Part shown: one piece after another, positions 7,625 to 9,407 of the stretch
How the letters are laid out: each line of letters opens with the position of its first letter
Position numbering within the stretch: the stretch's first letter is position 1
Assembly: GCA_031546715.1 (NCBI GenBank)
Contig: JAVBKA010000126.1
Location: 1 to 9,407 of the forward strand
Reading direction: 5' to 3'
Source: JAVBKA01 sp031546715
Lineage (GTDB): Bacteria; Bacillota; Clostridia; Oscillospirales; UBA929
Length of the DNA: 9,407 nt
Program-made: the position numbers and the translations under genes
Notes under the pieces: generated by a model
Seen by the model: the letters and a program-made list of their open reading frames with translations, nothing else
Told to the model about the DNA's origin: nothing
Database searches by the model: none

Positions 7625-7813
7625 CTATTCGGATGGGGCTGACGCTCCTAGGTATTCTTGAATGGCACGACGTATAAACTCTGCCTTAGTTAAGCCGTCG
7701 GTAGCGAGCTTTTCTTCCCATGCGGCGACAAGTTCTTTTTTTAGTTGAACCTGTACAACCTTGTACGCCTTTGCATTATATTTTGCCTTAACTTGCCATG
7801 ATGTGTCGGACAT
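7625..7813 (-). CDS. Ribbon-helix-helix (CopG/Arc-type) DNA-binding protein
   Basis: This 62-aa protein has the RHH layout: a DNA-contacting strand YKVVQVQLKKE (about 17-27) with alternating Q21 and Q23, a first helix (27-38, AAWEEKL), a turn with G40, and a second helix from T42 (TKAEFIRRAIQEYL). RHH proteins bind palindromic operators as dimers and often repress their own operon. AAAGGAT lies nine bases before the ATG, and that ATG overlaps the stop of the 53-aa peptide gene as TAATG, so the two are translationally coupled. It is the last gene of a three-gene minus-strand unit whose promoter carries a 20-bp palindrome, the obvious candidate target. It could be an antitoxin, copy-number-type repressor or plain autorepressor. 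No recognised toxin is adjacent. Confidence 0.85.
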   Translation of the reverse strand: MSDTSWQVKAKYNAKAYKVVQVQLKKELVAAWEEKLATDGLTKAEFIRRAIQEYLGASAPSE

Positions 7814-7974
7814 TATTTTTCATCCTTTCTGTTTACTATAAGGGTTAGAACCAAGCCAAGAGCGATGATGCCAAACTTAATAAAGTCTAAAACGCTTGGG
7901 TCTGCAAAGTCGCCATCTAAAATGCTGATAATTACCAACGCAATAAGAATAATTGTGGTAAAATTTTTCTTCAT
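7813..7974 (-). CDS. Small two-helix membrane protein (53 aa), unknown function
   Basis: This short gene encodes 53 residues: MKKNF, a first hydrophobic helix (about 6-19, TTIILIALVIISIL), a short acidic turn (DGDFADPS, 20-27), a second hydrophobic helix (about 32-47, IKFGIIALGLVLTLIV) and a charged tail NRKDEK. That is a helical hairpin with both ends likely on the cytoplasmic side. The TAATG overlap with the RHH gene, whose ribosome site lies within its last codons, supports a real gene. Against this, no clear ribosome site precedes the ATG; an in-frame stop lies a little upstream with no alternative start. Its expression may depend on the paired hairpins in the gap after the 39-aa gene. 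I do not recognise a family. A small holin-like, toxin-like or signalling membrane peptide are all possible. Confidence 0.6.
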   Translation of the reverse strand: MKKNFTTIILIALVIISILDGDFADPSVLDFIKFGIIALGLVLTLIVNRKDEK

Positions 7975-8005
7975 TTTTATAAGTGATTGTGATATACTCT
8001 ATTCG

Positions 8006-8039
8006 CCCCCCTAAGGGGGAGGAGGCTTATCGCCTCCTC
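8006..8039 (-). promoter_or_regulatory. Adjacent stem-loops at the end of the 39-aa peptide gene, with anti-Shine-Dalgarno-like arm
   Basis: On the minus strand GAGGAGGC (8039-8032) pairs perfectly with GCCTCCTC (8026-8019) around a 5-base loop that contains the TAA stop of the 39-aa gene. Immediately after, CCCCC and GGGGG (8019-8007) can form a second stem with a 3-base loop. No U tract follows, so they are not ordinary terminators. The CCTCCT arm could instead pair with the AGGAGG of the peptide's own ribosome site at 8152-8162. They may control translation or mRNA stability between the first and second genes. Confidence 0.5.
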
Positions 8040-8146
8040 TTGCGATTGGACTTGGCTTTGGGTTTTGCTAGTAGGGATTTAATCAGTGTTGTAGCTGTTA
8101 GCAGTCCTACCGCAATCTCGACCAAGTCCTTAATTTTCTCAATCAC
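8027..8146 (-). CDS. 39-aa hydrophobic/cationic peptide, unknown function
   Basis: A GTG start eight bases after a near-perfect ribosome site AAAGGAGGTGA (8162-8152) opens a 39-codon gene. The product begins MIEKIKDLVE, has a hydrophobic stretch (about 11-22, IAVGLLTATTLI, bounded by E10 and K23) and ends in a strongly basic tail KPKAKSNRKRRR. The hydrophobic stretch is short for a membrane span, so an amphipathic surface helix is equally likely. The strong ribosome site and the near-consensus promoter about 25 bases upstream make this the best-expressed gene of the minus-strand unit. Its stop lies in the loop of a strong hairpin. Size and composition recall small toxic or membrane-active peptides, but I recognise no named family and assign no function. 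Confidence 0.62.
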   Translation of the reverse strand: MIEKIKDLVEIAVGLLTATTLIKSLLAKPKAKSNRKRRR

Positions 8147-8151
8147 TGTGT

Positions 8152-8162
8152 TCACCTCCTTT
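8152..8162 (-). promoter_or_regulatory. Strong ribosome binding site AAAGGAGGTGA for the 39-aa peptide
   Basis: Read on the minus strand, AAAGGAGGTGA is an almost complete complement of the 16S rRNA tail and stands eight bases from the GTG at 8146. It fixes the start of the short gene, which would otherwise be easy to miss. The predicted transcript start falls only a few bases upstream, so the leader is very short. Confidence 0.8.
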
Positions 8163-8170
8163 CTGTATAT

Positions 8171-8199
8171 ATAATACCATACTTAATTGAGTATGGCAA
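8171..8199 (-). promoter_or_regulatory. Sigma-A type promoter of the minus-strand three-gene unit
   Basis: On the minus strand -35 TTGCCA (8199-8194) and -10 TATTAT (8176-8171) are separated by exactly 17 bases. TG precedes the -10 box by one base, giving an extended -10. Five of six bases match consensus in the -10 and four of six in the -35. It lies directly upstream of the strong ribosome site of the 39-aa gene. The spacer is a palindrome, so repression by a bound dimer is likely. Confidence 0.8.
8177..8196. promoter_or_regulatory. 20-bp palindromic operator inside the minus-strand promoter
   Basis: CCATACTTAATTGAGTATGG has 7-bp perfect arms (CCATACT and AGTATGG) and an AATT core; only the pair flanking the core breaks symmetry. 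It fills the whole spacer and three bases of the -35 box, so bound protein would exclude RNA polymerase. The RHH protein encoded at the end of the same unit is the natural ligand (inference). Confidence 0.72.
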
Positions 8200-8232
8200 G
8201 GAATTTTATGTATCTTTTTTAATATTTTTTCT

Positions 8233-8264
8233 AACGGCTGCAATAGATTGCGGTCGTTTCTTTT
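8233..8264 (+). terminator. Intrinsic terminator-like hairpin upstream of the terminase genes
   Basis: AACGGCTGCAAT (8233-8244) pairs with ATTGCGGTCGTT (8247-8258) when two G-U wobbles are allowed, followed by a T-rich stretch TTTCTTTT (8257-8264). This is a moderate rho-independent terminator for rightward transcription; leftward there is no T tract at the proper end. It would end transcripts coming from the regulator gene. Because only about 20 bases separate it from the terminase start, late transcripts starting upstream would need read-through. The wobble pairs and the interrupted T tract leave its strength uncertain. Confidence 0.45.
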
Positions 8265-8284
8265 GCCCGAAATGAGGTGACTAC

Positions 8285-8785
8285 GTGGCAAAACTAACAC
8301 CAAAGCAGGAGCTTTTCTGCAAAGAATACCTGATTGACTTAAACGCAACACAAGCTGCTATTCGTTCAGGGTATAGCGTTGAGAGTGCAGGTACAATTGG
8401 TACAGAAAACATGCAGAAACCCACTCTTCGCGCGCATATAGACGCCGCCTTGGCTGAACGTTCTCGTCGCACAGGCATCAACGCCGACAGAGTTATTAGG
8501 GAGCTTGCACGGCTTGCCTTCATCAACGCCGCTGATGTTATTGATTTTGATTCAGGAGCTATCGCTTCTGGTGCAACAGAGGACGATACAGCGGCAATTG
8601 CCAGTGTCAAGGTAAAAGTGATAACAGGTGAAAACGGTGAAAGCGTTGAGCGAGAAATAAAGCTGGCGGATAAGCTAAAAGCCTTGGAACTACTAGGTAA
8701 GCATCTAGGCATATTCTCAGATAAATTGAAAATAGAGGGTTCGATTCCGATTGTTATCCGAGATGACATAGAAGCAGATGACTAG
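8285..8785 (+). CDS. terS: Terminase small subunit (Terminase_2 / XtmA type)
   Basis: The 166-aa product is a phage terminase small subunit, which recognises viral DNA and directs the large subunit to start packaging. The N-terminus has the family signature LTPKQELFCKEYLIDLNATQ with AAIRSGYS next (residues about 4-31), the DNA-binding helix-turn-helix. The middle (AERSRRTGINADRVIRELAR, about 56-75) is the usual oligomerisation region, and the end contains LADKLKALELLGKHLGIF typical of this group. The GTG start follows GAGGTGA with a short four-base gap, and upstream lies a terminator-like hairpin. The large subunit gene begins five bases after its stop, the standard arrangement. Length is normal. 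As in related phages, the packaging-start site may lie in or near this gene, but I cannot locate it. Confidence 0.92.
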   Translation: MAKLTPKQELFCKEYLIDLNATQAAIRSGYSVESAGTIGTENMQKPTLRAHIDAALAERSRRTGINADRVIRELARLAFINAADVIDFDSGAIASGATEDDTAAIASVKVKVITGENGESVEREIKLADKLKALELLGKHLGIFSDKLKIEGSIPIVIRDDIEADD

Positions 8786-8790
8786 CACCA

Positions 8791-9407
8791 ATGGATAAAC
8801 TGAACATCACGCTCAAAAAAGTTGTTGGCAAGAATTACAACCGTTTTTGGCATTTTCAAGGCAGATACAGAGTGGTGAAAGGCAGTAGAGCAAGCAAGAA
8901 ATCCAAGACAACTGCCTTGTGGTACATTACCAATATGATGAAGTACCCTGGGGCAAACCTCTTGGTAATCAGAAAGACCTTCAGAACCCTAAAAGATTCC
9001 TGCTTCACAGAATTGAAGTGGGCTATCAGTCGGTTATGCGTTCAGGAACATTGGAAGGTTACGGAATCCCCGCTTGAAATGACCTACCTGCCCACTGGTC
9101 AAAAGATATACTTTAGGGGTCTTGATGACCCGTTAAAAGTCACATCAATCACAGTTAATGTTGGACACCTTTGTTGGATGTGGATTGAAGAAGCGTATGA
9201 AATCATGAAAGAACCTGACTTTGACATACTGGATGAATCCATTCGTGGTCAGGTTGATGATGGTCTATTCAAGCAAATCACACTGACTTTCAACCCCTGG
9301 AATGAACACCACTGGATAAAGAAACGCTTCTTTGATGCGTCCCCTGACCCTGATATTCTTGCCCTGACAACCAACTACATGTGCAATGAATGGCTTGATG
9401 CGGCAGA
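8791..9407 (+). CDS. terL: Terminase large subunit, PBSX/Terminase_3 type (partial, runs off the window)
   Basis: From ATG 8791 an open frame continues to the window end: 205 complete codons, 3' end missing. The product is the ATPase part of a terminase large subunit, the motor that drives DNA into the prohead. Walker A is the variant GSRASKKSKT (31-40), the Walker B region ends in WIEE (131-134) with the catalytic acidic pair, and the coupling motif TFNPW spans 166-170; the order and spacing are those of Terminase_3/XtmB proteins. The nuclease domain would lie beyond the window. The ATG follows the small subunit stop by five bases with a weak ribosome site, so coupling is likely; a stop in this frame at 8779 excludes an earlier start. 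Arginine codons AGA/AGG are more frequent than in upstream genes. Confidence 0.93.
   Translation, partial: MDKLNITLKKVVGKNYNRFWHFQGRYRVVKGSRASKKSKTTALWYITNMMKYPGANLLVIRKTFRTLKDSCFTELKWAISRLCVQEHWKVTESPLEMTYLPTGQKIYFRGLDDPLKVTSITVNVGHLCWMWIEEAYEIMKEPDFDILDESIRGQVDDGLFKQITLTFNPWNEHHWIKKRFFDASPDPDILALTTNYMCNEWLDAA

Noticed and set aside
7983..8174. 63-codon open frame on the + strand over the cassette promoter and the 39-aa gene
   Set aside because: It has no ribosome site, its composition reflects the opposite strand, and the minus strand carries a promoter, ribosome site and coherent peptide.
8281..8769. Long minus-strand open frame opposite terS
   Set aside because: The + strand frame is a clear terminase small subunit; the opposite frame is serine/alanine-rich low-complexity shadow with no family resemblance.

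Overview
The window looks like the replication-to-packaging junction of a temperate tailed phage or prophage of a Firmicute (Clostridia or Negativicutes type). The basis is the gene order (SbcC-like ATPase, Sak4-like ATPase, DUF669 protein, SF2 helicase, primase-helicase, RusA, sigma-region-4-like regulator, terminase small and large subunits), purine-rich AGGAGG-type ribosome sites, frequent GTG starts and moderate GC. The exact host cannot be named from this stretch. There are no rRNA, tRNA, CRISPR or insertion-sequence signals.

Layout. Positions 33-6533 (+) hold a tightly packed early operon for DNA metabolism: five genes that overlap or nearly touch. They encode an SMC/SbcC-like ATPase, a RecA-fold Sak4-like ATPase, a probable ssDNA-binding protein (DUF669), a DEAH-box helicase and a large PriCT-2/AEP-like primase fused to a RepA-like helicase. 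The only sizeable non-coding gap in the + strand programme up to the late regulator is 6534-6714. It carries a 13-bp direct repeat, an AT-rich segment and a long imperfect hairpin, and is a candidate replication origin or control region. A RusA Holliday-junction resolvase (6715-7113) and a sigma-70-region-4-like regulator (7161-7583) follow.

From 7625 to about 8199 the strand switches. A minus-strand cassette of three very small genes encodes a 39-aa hydrophobic/cationic peptide, a 53-aa two-helix membrane peptide and a 62-aa ribbon-helix-helix (RHH) protein. It has its own near-consensus promoter, whose 17-bp spacer is filled by a 20-bp palindrome, a natural operator for the RHH protein. Two of the three genes are easy to miss because they are so short. 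This cassette is the least explained part of the window and the best candidate for an undescribed small system (toxin/antitoxin, moron or membrane-acting regulator).

A terminator-like hairpin (8233-8264, +) lies just before the terminase small subunit gene (8285-8785). The large subunit gene (8791 onward) runs off the end of the window.

How the genes fit together (inference from family knowledge): the early block provides helicase, primase, annealing/recombination and ssDNA-binding functions; RusA resolves branched DNA before packaging; the regulator probably turns on late genes, beginning with terminase; and the minus-strand cassette is an independently regulated insertion between regulator and late genes.
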